64,000 nt of DNA from Glandiceps talaboti (lineage: Eukaryota; Hemichordata; Enteropneusta; Spengelidae), in the NCBI RefSeq assembly GCF_964340395.1, contig NC_135557.1, forward strand, positions 3,099,216 to 3,163,215. Direction: 5' to 3'. Below, piece after piece: positions 37,499 through 47,653 of the stretch. The translations under genes and the position numbers were made by a program. Position 1 is the first letter of the stretch. Every line of letters begins with the position of its first letter. The notes under the pieces are model-generated. The model was given only the letters and a program-made list of their open reading frames with translations. It did no database searches and was not told the DNA's origin.

Positions 37499-37814
37499 CA
37501 GTATTTTGATACTCAGGAACACAAAGGGCATGGGCTTCTTCATCAAGTCTACCTCGCTTAGACACTAAGACTGAACTATCTACTATATACAACAAAATGC
37601 GGGAGGCGGACTGGATATATTGAACATGATGATTCCCACTCCAAAGATACTCGTCGGTGGCAAGCCCAAAGCGGACCGCGTTTCGTACATCTTTGTATGA
37701 AGATATGGCGCTGTTCTTTTGTTCACACAGATGGCAAGCTTCTGTGAAGGTAGAAGGTCCAACGACAACATATGATACGGCTACAAATAAAACGAAAACA
37801 AAGTTTAAATGCAT
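37499..37814 (-). CDS. Exon of unknown domain, either a signal-peptide first exon or an internal exon from 37741
   Basis: The exon ends at the donor actg|gtaaaa (GT 37498-37497, phase 1). Two starts are possible. From ATG 37814 the peptide MHLNFVFVLFVAVSYVVV looks like a secretory signal, followed by GPSTFTEACHLC. Alternatively the acceptor ccttctaccttcacag (AG 37743-37742) starts a 243-bp phase 1-1 exon at 37741, exactly like all the other modules, and the hydrophobic stretch is then the translated pyrimidine tract. The shared part has CHLC, DEYLWSGNHH, LVSKRGRLDEEAHALCVPEY and three cysteines. The ending resembles cysteine-bounded lectin-like tails, but I do not recognise the family. The open frame extends upstream to 37883. 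A TATA-like cttatatag lies on the minus strand at 37944-37936. The choice decides whether the trefoil-kringle-EGF exons belong to the same gene. Confidence 0.65.
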
Positions 37815-37944
37815 GTTACGTGTAATGGCTTGGAGAAACAGTAAAAAACACCTCTGAGGATGAAATTTCTGAATAATGAACACGGATGATTTCGTAGCAA
37901 GTCCACGTGGATATAGGCTGAATACTATTGCCTGTCTATATAAG

Positions 37945-39313
37945 TATAACCCCTCTTTCTAACACTACCAAGGACCAAGGGTTCTATTTTTTGCCATACT
38001 AGACATGGCATGCTATAAAAGGTTGTAGCCCATAACTCACTTCTTTGGACACTATGGAGTAATCGTCAGACGGATAACCTTGTCATTTTGCACAGAGCGT
38101 GCGTGGGAATGAGATGACCGAGTTTTTAGCAATTTGCATACTTCCATTTCGTTCCTCAGTATTTAAATATCGGTAAGGCATAAGGCTCATATCTGTGGGA
38201 AATGTATACATCCCTGAGATTGACATTGTCTAAGCTACATTTTAGTGCGTACTTCAATCTAATCCTTGGTAAATAATGTGAATATAGGAGTTATTGATGA
38301 CTTATACACGAAGAGACAAGAGGTATATCTCTGTGCACCACTTCCTTGAGCCTAAACTTATGTATGACAGAATTTCCGCTTACCTATTGTCATGTAATGA
38401 GTATTGTACTATACAAATCTCATCTCATATATCTCAGTCAAATTATACGAGGTTATTCACAAACGTTCAGTGTTAAATCCTTTATTGTGGCAAAGAATCG
38501 TACTATAACAAAGTTACTGTCCAAAGTCGAGCAATTATTTCCGCTTTTACCCCATGAGAACCTCTTGCACTTGGAGATTGTCATGTTAATGAACACATTC
38601 TCTACATGCAACCCCTTTTAAATCACTAAGTGGTCACTGAGCACATCTTTGGATAGATAGGAAAAGAGTTAAAGGTACTATGTTCCAGATGCGATTTTTA
38701 CACATACTACAGAATCAAAGGTGTAGGCTTAGGCATAGGGAGCACACATTTCTTCCTGTTCTGTGTTTACAGTGTTCGGCGTAGCAGCACGAGTGTTTAG
38801 GAATTTTGTAACAATTGACAAGTTGAGGACACTGTCATAGAAATTATTAACGATAATGCCGGCAATTGCATTCCCGGTTAAAGCAATCGTAGGTACTTTC
38901 TTTGTGTAAAAGGTATCATCTTCACTGACAAACGAATCCATCAAATGAAATCGAGAGTACAGTTTAAACAATGGGGACGAGACAGAAAGGAGTATAACCT
39001 TTTTAAAAAGATTAAATAATGAAATATAACACGTTTTTTGTGTCTTCGTGCCTCATTGGTTTCTCGACTCTTTTGAATCTATCACAGTGCATGCTTCCTG
39101 CAAAATGATTTGAAACACAGGCATTATGTATTATTATGTGCATTCTGTTTTAAAGTGTACCTTAGATCTATGCAATAGACTCAAATTGTTCATAGTGTCC
39201 ATTGTTTTTAGTTTATTTGCATACCATTAGACCGTTTGGCGGTCATTATCTAGCGAGTAGCCTTTGTAATCTTTAAAATATAATGATACATGTATTCTAT
39301 ACTTATTCCTGGA
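37945..39313. other. Spacer with one unassigned minus-strand ORF
   Basis: This stretch holds no tandem repeat. The only notable object is the minus-strand frame at 38971-38729, listed separately. Plus-strand frames at 38294-38621 lack any recognisable pattern. Confidence 0.4.
38729..38971 (-). CDS. Unassigned open frame, possible exon or decayed gene fragment
   Basis: An 80-codon frame ending in a stop. Its base composition is less AT-rich than the surroundings, and the peptide looks like ordinary protein (DSFVSEDDTFYTKKVP, LTGNAIAGIIVNNFYDSV, VTKFLNTRAATPN). I recognise no family and see no convincing acceptor. It could be the terminal exon of the upstream trefoil-kringle-EGF gene under the two-gene model, a pseudogene fragment, or chance. 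Confidence 0.25.
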   Translation of the reverse strand: MFKLYSRFHLMDSFVSEDDTFYTKKVPTIALTGNAIAGIIVNNFYDSVLNLSIVTKFLNTRAATPNTVNTEQEEMCAPYA

Positions 39314-39533
39314 TAGTATACTAGAAACATTTACCATATGTTTTTCCCATAAGACACACACCTTATAGTATACTAGAAACATTTACTATCTGTTTCTTTT
39401 CCATAAGACACACACCTTATAGTATACTAGGAACATTTACTATCTGTTTCCTTCCCATAAGACACAAACCTTATAGTATACTAGAAACATTTACTATCTG
39501 TTTCTTTCCCATAAGACACACACCTTATGGTAT
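39314..39533. repeat. 54-bp minisatellite, 4 copies
   Basis: The unit contains tagtatactagaaacattta, ctgtttc and cataagacacacacctta. Spacing between successive copies is 52, 54 and 54 bp. Confidence 0.93.
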
Positions 39534-39937
39534 ACTTGAAACTGGGGTCTCTTTAAAAACGACTAGTTACAATATCTTACCACGATGGGTAATACGTGTA
39601 TTATTCACCGTAAATGAATAGTAAGTTATACTAATTTAAAACGTTAAGTTTATGTATGTATGTATGGGAGATAGAATATGTTTGTTTTCATAACATGTAA
39701 AGAAGTGTACATTTACGCCCTCTTCATTTGTTTTTGAAGTTCGAGAGTTTCTATCATGTGCATATTCCATTAATAGTATTTTAGGAATGTTTCAACGAAC
39801 TAAGTATCTGTAGACGTGTTATTATATCATGTTAATTCATATCTTAGAATCTTTTTACTGTTACTTTACTTTTATTTATTTTTAATGAGGGCAAAAATAG
39901 TTGACGAAACAACTAATCGAGTTTTGTCCTCAGAGAA

Positions 39938-39990
39938 AAAAACAACAACAACAACAAAGCAAAACAAAACAAAACAAAACAAAAACATAC
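39938..39990. repeat. (CAA)n and (CAAAA)n simple repeat at a LINE 3' end
   Basis: A run of aac triplets followed by caaaa pentamers, about 90 bp beyond the stop codon of the minus-strand LINE at 40076. It may be the 3' tail of that element. Confidence 0.7.
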
Positions 39991-40075
39991 ATATCACACA
40001 AATCCGGAGAAGTATTTAACTAAATTCGGAAACAATGACAAATCTTAAAAGAAAGAACAAAATGGTATACATCAA

Positions 40076-40813
40076 CTAATACTGGCTAAGAAGATGGCTT
40101 TTGAAATTAGCTTTGAACGTAGTCCGACTTCGAGTGTCTCTTATATAGGAAGGGATAGAGTTCCAAATTTTGGCCCCAGTGAACTTTGTGCTAAATTGAC
40201 CGTAATTATTGTTGTATTTTGGGATGCTTAAATCATTTCGCTTCTGTTGCCTGGTGTCGTAACAATGACCTATCTTGGAAAAGAAATTTGAGAAGTATGG
40301 CGGAACATTGCCATTGATCACATCGTGAACAAAAATTCCTATTTGGTAATCACGTTGCTTGTATACATCTAGCATTAGGAGGCGTTTAAATAAGGGGGGA
40401 GAGTGGGTGTTGTAACTACTGAAGGTAATTATGCGAGCAATTTTCTTTTGGATGATTAGTATATCTTTGAGGTAAGACTGATATGTACAGCCCCATACTT
40501 CAAGTCCATATGACAGATGGGGAAGAACAAGTGTATTATATATCATCAAAAGAATATGCTGAGGAACTGTATAACGAAGTCTGTACAAAATACCAGTTAG
40601 CTTACTCATTTTTTTCTTCACTTCTAAAATGTGGCAATTCCATAACATTTTACTATCCAAATATACTCCAACATAAGAGGTATTACTGACAAAGTTAATA
40701 GCCATATCTTTCAACTGAACTGAACCTTGTGCATTATTGCAACATATGTTTAAGTAAATATATACATTAATAATTAATAATTTTACACACAAGAGAGGTA
40801 AATTTAAAGACAC
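40076..40813 (-). mobile_element. 5'-truncated non-LTR retrotransposon, reverse transcriptase C-terminus
   Basis: An intact frame of about 240 codons encoding the end of a CR1/jockey-like LINE polyprotein. It has the fingers/thumb strand SYVGVYLDSKMLW, the pattern LPHLSYGLEVWG, then IQKKIARII, FVHDVINGNVPPYF, and a C-terminal KIWNSIPSYI with a stop at 40076. The catalytic domain (the YADD box) is missing, so this copy is dead. It begins only about 15-70 bp downstream of the EGF exon donor and has the same orientation as the gene. No disabling change is seen in the remaining frame, which suggests a fairly recent insertion. Confidence 0.9.
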
Positions 40814-40825
40814 ATTTGTACATAC

Positions 40826-40948
40826 GTGTTTGACATCTCATACCACTATATCCCCAAGGACAAATACAAGTGATTTCTTTATAAATAACGACACATGTAC
40901 CACCATTGTAGCAGTGCTCTTTATCACACATTTCTGGATCTGCGAAGC
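40826..40948 (-). CDS. EGF-like domain exon
   Basis: A 123-bp exon (41 codons, phase 1-1) between tttggtctag (AG 40950-40949) and c|gtatgt (GT 40825-40824). It encodes a single complete EGF-like domain with six cysteines: EMC, EHC, GGTC, then ITCIC, and MRC, with the usual CYNGGTC and PWGYSGMRC patterns. There is no calcium-binding DxDE start, so it is probably a non-calcium EGF. It lies downstream of the kringle exon on the same strand and in the same phase. A LINE fragment starts immediately behind its donor. Confidence 0.92.
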
Positions 40949-41429
40949 CTAGACCAAAACAATGAAAAGATCAATGCTTGATTTCATCCAAACCTCTCAA
41001 AGGTATAGTGACATAAAATCAGGGAAAAGTGTGATTGTGTAAAGTTGCTATTTCTAATACCTTTACTCGATGACCAATATATTTTGGGGGAATATACAAT
41101 AATTACAGTATTACAAATATTACGAATTGAGAATATTTAAGAATTGAAATTTTTCGATCAATTATTTATTCTCAGTGATGTATACATCTACACTTTTCAT
41201 CGCGGATCTTGATATTTGTTTATATAAATGAAATAAGATCTAGTACATGCATTCGATTTTCGTCAAAACAATATTTAGCTTTTATTTTTTTTCTTGCCAA
41301 CCAAATACTTCGCCGTAATCTTCGAAACGTTGTTGTAGATCAGAAGTAAATTTGTAACACTGATCACAAAGATGGAAGTTAACTTTCCACCAACAGCCAA
41401 TGATTGCATGGAGATTGGGTCCAGATTTA

Positions 41430-41920
41430 AAATCTATTCTTCTCCGAAAGAAATAGAATAGATTTTTCGACTAACAAGAAACAGGATCACACCAATGTAA
41501 AGCATCACGATGTGCAATTTATAAACATGATACACTATAAATATGACAATGACGACAGAATTCACAGGACCAAACAACATTAAATACATAATCTTAGGAC
41601 ACACATAATGCAAAACAACAAACGTAGTATATGGTATACACAGTGAGAAATTTGGACGAATAATGTATGTTGGTGAAATGGGAGATACCACCTACGCCCG
41701 CATGCAGAGCCATTTATCACTGATAAGGAATGAAAACAAAACAGATTCAATACCAAATTATTTCAACTCAGGAAATCACTCCCTTGCCAACTTCAAAATA
41801 ATAGGACTTGAAAACATATGAAAGAACAAATCATACAGACTAACACGTGAAAGCCTCTGGATCGAAAGGCCCAACACATTCACATACCAGATTTAAACTG
41901 AATGCCTTCCGTAAGGGTAA
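41430..41920 (+). mobile_element. Decayed Penelope-like element, GIY-YIG region
   Basis: Plus-strand translation gives EFTGPNNIKYIILGHT, a stop, then TTNVVYGIHSEKFGRIMYVG and GDTTYARMQSHLSLI. This is the GIY-YIG endonuclease core of PLEs: the Y-x-I strand, the YVGE strand and the R-x-x-x-H helix. After another stop, RESLWIERPNTFT matches the conserved helix near the end. The cysteines usual before YVGE are lost. There are several stops and at least one frameshift. It stands only 0.8 kb from the larger PLE at 42.7-43.9 kb and in the opposite orientation. Confidence 0.8.
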
Positions 41921-42600
41921 TCTTCAGGGTTTTTTTTTTGAATATCAATACCAATATAGCATTTGATGCAATATTCTGTAACTTGAAATGTGGCTTGGCT
42001 TGTTTGAATTATATATTTATTTTCTATTGACTCTATATTCAACTAAATCAAACAAGAACAAGATACAAGACTGCATTTTATAGTGTCACTCAATGTCATT
42101 ATGTCCAAGTTGTCAGTTTTTACTGTAAAATTAGGGAACTGAACGAGTACATTACAGTTACAAAACTGTTTTTAAATAGCATGTGCATCAACACTTGCAA
42201 TTGTCATTAAGAAGACATTTAACTGCAAACACACCAAGGAAATAATACACTATTGAACAGAAATCAAAGACACAGTTGGACAGCTGATCATGTAACAACA
42301 GTTATATGTAGTCTATTAATCAAGTAATGGCAATAATTTTGTTTCAGGTGTATTACAGAGGTTTTGGTCTTCAGATAAAAACTAGGAGCATCCATGACTA
42401 AATATTTTCAAACATGAATATCTAAAGAAATGTTGCTATCAGTTACAAATAATCATATGCCTACTTCAAAAACACTTGAGCTAAGGACAATGGCATGTTT
42501 GACATTATATATGCCTACAGAGACAGTCCAGCAAAGCCTGAGGAAATGTCTGGGCCAGAAACAATTTATTATTTAGTGTATATGTTGAAATGAAACTTAT
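41921..42600. other. Intron spacer without recognisable features
   Basis: AT-rich sequence with no repeat array. No domain pattern is seen. Confidence 0.4.
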
Positions 42601-42611
42601 ATATATACATC

Positions 42612-42706
<95 letters not shown>
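42601..42706. repeat. (TA)n microsatellite, left flank of a PLE
   Basis: About 100 bp of alternating TA with few interruptions, about 25 bp outside the left inverted repeat of the PLE. Confidence 0.95.
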
Positions 42707-42707
<1 letters not shown>

Positions 42708-42758
42708 CTTAACACTGAGTTTCTATATATAAATAATATCATGAACCATATAGTTCTT

Positions 42759-42802
42759 ACCCAAATATTTCGAAGAGACTGAGCTCCTCTTCATCGGTGG
42801 GT
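42759..42802 (-). ncRNA. Hammerhead-like fold in the left PLE inverted repeat (degenerate)
   Basis: On the minus strand: stem I ACCCA/TGGGT (5 bp), CCGATGA in place of CUGANGA, stem II AGAG/CTCT, then TCGAAA. Stem III cannot form more than one pair. It looks like a decayed or divergent hammerhead and is probably inactive. Confidence 0.35.
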
Positions 42803-43815
42803 CTCCAGTTCTTTCAAACTAGTCAAGTTCTGTTACACTTTAAATACTGAAGACAATGGTTAATGTCATGCAAAATAGTATTCTTGTCTTGGAATGATAT
42901 GAATATTACACTCAGCCAGCTGTGGAGTACTGGTGACTACTGGTTGCTATGTTACTGTTTTCTATTGATGCCATTGGTGAATGTGTCTAGTTTTTTTATC
43001 CATAATGATTCACGTAGTTGATAGTAGGTTTTATCTGGCGTGTAGAGTTTTTCGATTGCTATGATTCTGAAGTGTATGATTGAGTGAGATGGTCCATTGA
43101 AGTGAATTGTTACTGGTTCATATTTATTGTTTTTCCTGATTTGTGATAGGTGATTCTGCATGCTTGTGTATATTGTATCACCGGTTTCTCCTACATAGAC
43201 TATTTTTTCGCAATGTGAGCAACGTATTGCATAAACTAGGTTTGCTGATTTGCAGTTGGTATGGTTTATTATTTTATAATGCTGTGCATTTGGCCCTTGA
43301 AATGTGTCTGTCTTCTCCATGTAGGGGCAGATGGCGCGTCGTTTGCTCTCACATGGTCTTGATCCTGTTGCTTCTTTGATGAACGCTCTGTGATGTTTAC
43401 TGTGTACTAGTTGTGAACCGATATCTCTTCCTTTTCTCCAGGCTACCATGGGTGGATTTCTGAATGATGCTTTTTTGCATCTTTGTGATTTGTGTAGAGT
43501 GCGCATGTTGTTTGTGAGTATCTTTGGTATATCTGGGAGTGAGCTGCTGTATGTTATCGGGAAGATGACACGATCTTTGTTTTTGTTTGGTCTGTTGTTG
43601 TCTGTGGGATGTATTAGATTTCGTCGGTCCAGTTTGTCCACCAATCGCATCAATAGAAAACAGTAAAACAGCAACCAATAGTCACCAGTACTCCACAGCT
43701 GGCTGAGTGTAATATTCATACCATTCCAAGACAAGAACACTATTTTGCATGACAATAACCACCGTCTTCAGTATTTAAAGTGTAACAGAACTTGACTTGT
43801 TTGACAGAACTGGAG

Positions 43816-43859
43816 ACCCACCGATGAAGAGGAGCTCAGTCTCTTCGAAATATTTGGGT
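43816..43859 (+). ncRNA. Hammerhead-like fold in the right PLE inverted repeat (degenerate)
   Basis: The mirror copy of the fold at 42802-42759, with the same ACCCA/TGGGT stem I and CCGATGA core, read on the plus strand. Its conservation between the two arms reflects the inverted duplication. Confidence 0.35.
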
Positions 43860-43878
43860 TAGAACTGTATGGTTCATG

Positions 43879-43882
<4 letters not shown>

Positions 43883-43955
<73 letters not shown>
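43883..43955. repeat. (TA)n microsatellite, right flank of a PLE
   Basis: Alternating TA running out of the right inverted repeat and ending about 60 bp before the palindrome at 44015. Confidence 0.95.
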
Positions 43956-44044
43956 CTCGGTGAGTATCAATCTGCTATAAGACAGTGTTCTATACCGCAG
44001 TGGCAGAGCGTAATAGTTTTGGTAGTACTGGAACTCTTTCTTGG

Positions 44045-44085
44045 GTGTAACTCGGAGTTTCACGCATATTGCGATCATCAGACAC
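44045..44085 (-). ncRNA. Hammerhead ribozyme candidate, left arm of the palindrome
   Basis: An exact mirror of the fold at 44098-44138, with identical sequence on the opposite strand. Stem I, core, stem II, GAA and stem III are the same. Confidence 0.5.
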
Positions 44086-44097
44086 TATTATCAGAGA

Positions 44098-44138
44098 GTG
44101 TCTGATGATCGCAATATGCGTGAAACTCCGAGTTACAC
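44098..44138 (+). ncRNA. Hammerhead ribozyme candidate, right arm of the palindrome
   Basis: Plus strand: stem I GTGT (44098-44101), conserved CTGATGA (44102-44108), T, stem II CGCA-ATA-TGCG (44110-44120), T, GAA (44122-44124), stem III ACT-CCG-AGT, cleavage nucleotide T (44134), and stem I ACAC (44135-44138). The core is complete and A15.1 pairs with U16.1. The same U-U apposition closes stem II as in the fold at 3530-3573, although the helices differ in sequence. U at the cleavage position is a weaker choice than C or A. Confidence 0.5.
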
Positions 44139-44196
44139 CCAAGAAAGAGTTCCAGTACTACCAAAACTATATATATATATATATATATATACTCAC

Positions 44197-44475
44197 CACA
44201 CAACTCGCCAGGACCATGGTCAATGTCACAGTGTTCTAGATGATATCCTCCTTGTTCATTCATTACCATGCATTTTGCTATATTATCGTCAAAAACCATA
44301 CAATAGTTCTTTCTCATTAAACCCAGTACTCCTATTATACCCGTTTCTGTGTCTACCAAATTACGTATGCTAGAAAATTCCATCCAAGTCTGACATTGTT
44401 TACCGCTAGTACTGATATTTAATGACCCACGGTAGTCCGATGCTTTTTTGTCCAAATAACACTCTTCAACACCAC
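44197..44475 (-). CDS. Kringle domain exon
   Basis: A 279-bp exon (93 codons, phase 1-1) between caattatag (AG 44477-44476) and a strong donor gtgagt (GT 44196-44195). It encodes a kringle-type domain with all six cysteines in order: EEC, KQCQTW, NYC, AKC, EHCDI and ELC. The motifs YRGSLNISTSGKQCQTW and RKNYC correspond to the family YRGxxxxTxSGxxCQxW and NYCR. The usual PWC before the fifth strand is replaced by AKC, and the lysine-binding aspartates are not evident, so classical lysine binding is unlikely. Kringles mediate protein contacts in secreted proteases and receptors. It lies between the discoidin-like domain and the EGF exon in the mosaic. Confidence 0.87.
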
Positions 44476-44910
44476 CTATAATTGAAGTAGATTCCCTTAA
44501 CTGAAGTCATGTTCTGGTCTTCCACTAAACATTCCAATGGACAAGATCTCATTTGAAAAGTTATTCTTTGTTCCACTATCTTACCACTAAGAAGACAACC
44601 ACATGAATATTCATGTTTCACCTATTGCATATGCGTTTCTGCTGGCATCCGCAAGGCAGTGTGGTCCATAGTAAAAACAAAATACTAAATAAGAAATTCA
44701 GTGTAATGTAATGATATAAAATCAAGGATTCGGCCCCTCATATTAAACTGACTAAGCATCCTATTTTTATGGTTGGAGTGGGTCATTTCACAAAACTGTG
44801 CATGAAGTGTGTGGTTCATTTTTGTATACGTCATATCATGTGGGGCGTGATTAGGTCAATTATCTATTCGGATAATTTACACTACAAGGACAACAGCAGT
44901 GCCTTTGTTA
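44476..44910. other. Intron spacer upstream of the kringle exon
   Basis: No repeat or coding pattern is seen. Confidence 0.4.
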
Positions 44911-45740
44911 TTATCTGAACAACTGCAATTTGTCAAAAAGTTCTACAACTAGAGAGTGATAGCTCTCCCTTACATTATCTGAACTACTGCAATTTGTCAA
45001 AACGTTCTACAGCTAGAGAGTGATAGCTCTCCCTTACATTATCTGAACAACTGCAATTTGTCAAAACGTTCTACGGCTAGAGGGTAATAGCTCTCCCTTG
45101 CATTATCTGAACAACTGCAATTTGTCAAAACGTTCTACGGCTAGAGGGTAATAGCTCTCCCTTGCATTATCTGAACAACTGCAATTTGTCAAAACGTTCT
45201 ACAGCTAGAGGGTGATAGCTCTCCCTTACATTATCTGAACTACTGCAATTTGTCAAAACGTTCTACAACTAGAGAGTGATAGCTCTCCCTTACATTATCT
45301 GAACTACTGCAATTTGTCAAAACGTTCTACAACTAGAGAGTGATAGCTCTCCCTTACATTATCTGAACTACTGCAATTTGTCAAAACGTTCTACAACTAG
45401 AGGGTGATAGCTCTCCCTTACATTATCTGAACTACTGCAATTTGTCAAAACGTTCTACAACTAGAGGGTAATAGCTCTCCCTTACATTATCTGAACAACT
45501 GCAATTTGTCAAAACGTTCTACAACTAGAGAGTGATAGCTCTCCCTTACATTATCTGAACTACTGCAATTTGTCAAAACGTTCTACAACTAGAGAGTGAT
45601 AGCTCTCCCTTACATTATCTGAACTACTGCAATTTGTCAAAACGTTCTACAGCTAGAGAGTGATAGCTCTCCCTTACATTATCTGAACAACTGCAATTTG
45701 TCAAAACGTTCTACGGCTAGAGAGTGATAGCGCTCCATTA
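44911..45740. repeat. 64-bp minisatellite, about 13 copies
   Basis: The unit contains ctgcaatttgtcaaaacgtt, ctacaactag and agagtgatagctctccctt. The last piece can fold as a short hairpin (gagag/ctctc). Copies are 64 bp apart and 95% or more alike by eye. Confidence 0.96.
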
Positions 45741-46007
45741 CCCTACACTCTTTCTATTCTATTCTAAAAAGACCATATGCGATATTTCTCAATAAGACGG
45801 TAAAAAGGTTATATTTGGTATACAGAATTTGTGGATAGACAGTTATATGTATAAGCCAATCTAAGGTCAGTCAATGGCCCACCACATGCATATGTAATTA
45901 CTGTCAATGTTATGATTATTTGATGCAATTACAGAAATTATATATCAAAACACATAGCACTTAAAATGTTCATATGTATTCACCTTTAACAATCGATCTT
46001 TCATAAT

Positions 46008-47095
46008 TGAATACATTACTAGCATTATTGTAAGAACGCCTATTCCTTATACATTACTAGCATTATTGTAAGAATGCCTATACCTTATACATTACTAGCA
46101 TTATTGTAAGAACACCTATACCTTATACATTACTAGCATTATTGTAAGAATGCCTATACCTTATACATTACTAGCATTATTGTAAGAACACCTATACCTT
46201 ATACATTACTAGCATTATTGTAAGAATGCCTATACCTTATACATTACTAGCATTATTGTAAGAATGCCTATACCGTATACATTACTAGCATTATTGTAAG
46301 AATGCCTATACCTTATACATTACTAGCATTATTGTAAGAATGCCTATACCTTATACATTACTAGCATTATTGTAAGAACACCTATACCTTATACATAACT
46401 AGCATTATTGTAAGAATGCCTATACCTTATACATTACTAGCATTATTGTAAGAATACCTATACCTTATACATTACTAGCATTATTGTAAGAATGCCTATA
46501 CCTTATACATTACTAGCATTATTGTAAGAACACCTATACCTTATACATTACTAGCATTATTGTAAGAATGCCTATACCTTATACATTACTAGCATTATTG
46601 TAAGAATGCCTATACCTTATACATTACTAGCATTATTGTAAGAATGCCTATACCTTATACATTACTAGCATTATTGTAAGAATGACTATACCTTATACAT
46701 TACTAGCATTATTGTAAGAATGCCTATACCTTATACATTACTAGCATTACTGTAAGAATGCCTATACCTTATACATTACTAGCATTATTGTAAGAATGCC
46801 TATACCTTATACATTACTAGCATTATTGTAAGAATGCCTATACCTTATACATTACTAGCATTATTGTAAGAATGACTATACATTATACATTACTAGCATT
46901 ATTGTAAGAATACCTATACATTATACATTACTAGCATTATTGTAAGAATGCCTATACCTTATACATTACTAGCATTATTGTAAGAATGCCTATACCTTAT
47001 ACATTGCTAGCATTATTGTAAGAATGACTATACCTTATACATTACTAGCATTATTGTAAGAATGACTATACCTTATACATTACTAGCATTATTGT
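46008..47095. repeat. 38-bp minisatellite, about 28 copies
   Basis: The unit is built from ttatacattactagcattat, tgtaagaa and a variable tgccta/cacct segment. The copies are very homogeneous. Confidence 0.97.
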
Positions 47096-47392
47096 TAGAA
47101 TGGAAGACGGGAAGATGGGAAAAAGGGCGTACTTTTTTGGAAAATGTGGTCTCATTTGCTTTTAGTGACTGGAGCTAGGTGAGGAAATCAGTTTCATATG
47201 TGGAGTGTCACAACACCATCCCGCTGCACCTGCCGTTAAAATTGCCCTAGAAACCTATCATTGAAATGTTGGACCTAATTAAGTACCGTACAGTATCATG
47301 TTTATGCAACTTTTTCAAACATTTTCTCTATTTTGTTAATGTTGTTCTATACTATTCTCTTATACATATCTAACGGAGGAAATGGCACTTAC

Positions 47393-47653
47393 CATAATCA
47401 GTGTATACTTCAAATTCTATGAAGGTTATTGAAAACGTTTTTCTATAATACTCTGATAAATGTATAGCTTTGGCATAGACTTTAATGTAGAGATGAATCC
47501 AGACAAACCAGTCCCCAGTATAATCTATCCATTCCCAGTCTCCATATCCTTGTTTTAGTGTCTCTTTGGTTATCGTGTAAAGTTTGAAGTCCAGATCTCT
47601 CTTTTTTAAATAATCATTCTCAATAAAAAGAGTCATTGCATCCAGATACGGAA
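47393..47653 (-). CDS. Second-half exon of a fucolectin/F5/8C-like (galactose-binding fold) domain
   Basis: A 261-bp exon (87 codons, phase 1-1) between ttacttatgaaag (AG 47655-47654) and tatg|gtaagt (GT 47392-47391). It encodes PYLDAMTLFIENDYLKKRDL, DFKLYTITKETL, WEWIDYTGDWFVW, VYAKAIHLSEYYRK and SITFIEFEVYTDYG. The A-K-A-I-H-L strand and the closing IEFEVY match the C-terminal strands of discoidin/fucolectin domains (ARYVRI and VEVYG). It follows the exon 50673-50374 in matching phase and should complete that domain. The terminal cysteine is absent. The assignment rests on strand pattern and position and is weaker than for the other modules. Confidence 0.65.

Larger units (their letters stand above)
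42733..43885 (-). mobile_element. Penelope-like element with about 246-bp inverted repeats and a GIY-YIG ORF
   Basis: Two inverted arms, 42733-42978 and 43640-43885, are highly similar and enclose about 660 bp. The minus-strand frame (stop at 42952) encodes the PLE C-terminus. It has the linker to the endonuclease (PPMVAWRKGRDIGSQLVHSK, then CPYME), the paired cysteines SANLVYAIRCSHCEKIVYVG, the endonuclease helix SMQNHLSQIRK, HFNGPSH, and the C-terminal ESLWIKKLDTFTNGINRKQ. The catalytic GIY-YIG residues appear as VYAI...YVG. The helix arginine is replaced (YTSMQNH, where R-x-x-x-H is usual), so nuclease activity is doubtful. The reverse transcriptase is absent. The element is flanked by (TA)n on both sides. 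Confidence 0.88.
44015..44168. repeat. Perfect palindrome with 72-bp arms and a 10-bp spacer
   Basis: The left arm 44015-44086 and right arm 44097-44168 are exact reverse complements. The spacer 44087-44096 reads attatcagag. The right side continues into (TA)n (44169-44190). Each arm holds a hammerhead-type fold, one on each strand, described in the next two entries. It lies in the intron just downstream of the kringle exon donor. Confidence 0.97.

Noticed and set aside
37657-37857. Plus-strand ORF of 66 codons
   Set aside because: It is antisense to the 37.5-kb exon and has no domain pattern.
38014-38021. Perfect TATAAAAG box on the plus strand
   Set aside because: No plausible plus-strand gene follows. 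It is likely chance in AT-rich DNA.
41434-41691. Hydrophobic 85-codon minus-strand ORF, membrane-protein-like
   Set aside because: The plus strand of the same DNA is a recognisable PLE GIY-YIG region, so this is antisense.
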